Positions 5,948 through 5,955 of a stretch of 5,955 nt of DNA are shown here, in pieces. Origin of the DNA: Chromatiales bacterium (GTDB lineage: Bacteria; Pseudomonadota; Gammaproteobacteria; JACCYU01); the NCBI GenBank assembly GCA_031177845.1, contig JAPSGG010000114.1, positions 1 through 5,955 of the forward strand. Direction: 5' to 3'. Numbering within the stretch: position 1 is the stretch's first letter; the number at the start of each line of letters is the position of its first letter. Made by a program: the position numbers and the translations under genes. The notes beneath the pieces were generated by a model, which made no database searches, had not been told where the DNA came from, and worked only from the letters and a program-made list of their open reading frames with translations.

Positions 5948-5955
5948 TCGGTTGA

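Overview
This GC-rich window looks like ordinary chromosome from a ubiquinone-making proteobacterium, most likely a gammaproteobacterium. The end of rsmA is followed by apaG and apaH, the order known from the enterobacterial pdxA-rsmA-apaG-apaH cluster. A UbiA-type 4-hydroxybenzoate polyprenyltransferase implies ubiquinone synthesis. The exact lineage cannot be named from this stretch.

Layout: the plus-strand cluster rsmA (3' end only), apaG and apaH fills 1-1670. A 162-bp spacer between apaG and apaH holds a possible 16-codon leader ORF whose Shine-Dalgarno can pair with two alternative partners. apaH converges on a minus-strand GNAT acetyltransferase (1682-2191). A divergent spacer of about 290 bp (2192-2482) holds a sigma70-like promoter pointing right and a possible 29-codon ORF reading left into the acetyltransferase. 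An MFS permease (2483-3949) and ubiA (4057-4959) follow on the plus strand. ubiA converges on a minus-strand pair: a ComF/GntX-type phosphoribosyltransferase (5235-5936) and, downstream of it, an unrecognised 57-codon ORF (5035-5208).

The genes cover rRNA dimethylation (rsmA), breakdown of dinucleoside tetraphosphates (apaH), a protein of uncertain biochemistry (apaG), protein or small-molecule acetylation, transport, ubiquinone precursor prenylation and a ComF-family protein linked elsewhere to DNA uptake or use. Only rsmA-apaG-apaH and the comF pair look like transcription units. There are no RNA genes, mobile elements, CRISPR arrays or tRNAs that I can see.

I found no convincing undescribed multi-gene system. 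The observations most worth a check are small-scale: the structured apaG-apaH spacer, a possible leaderless apaG start, overlapping short ORFs before the acetyltransferase, the 57-codon ORF, and over-representation of CGATCG.
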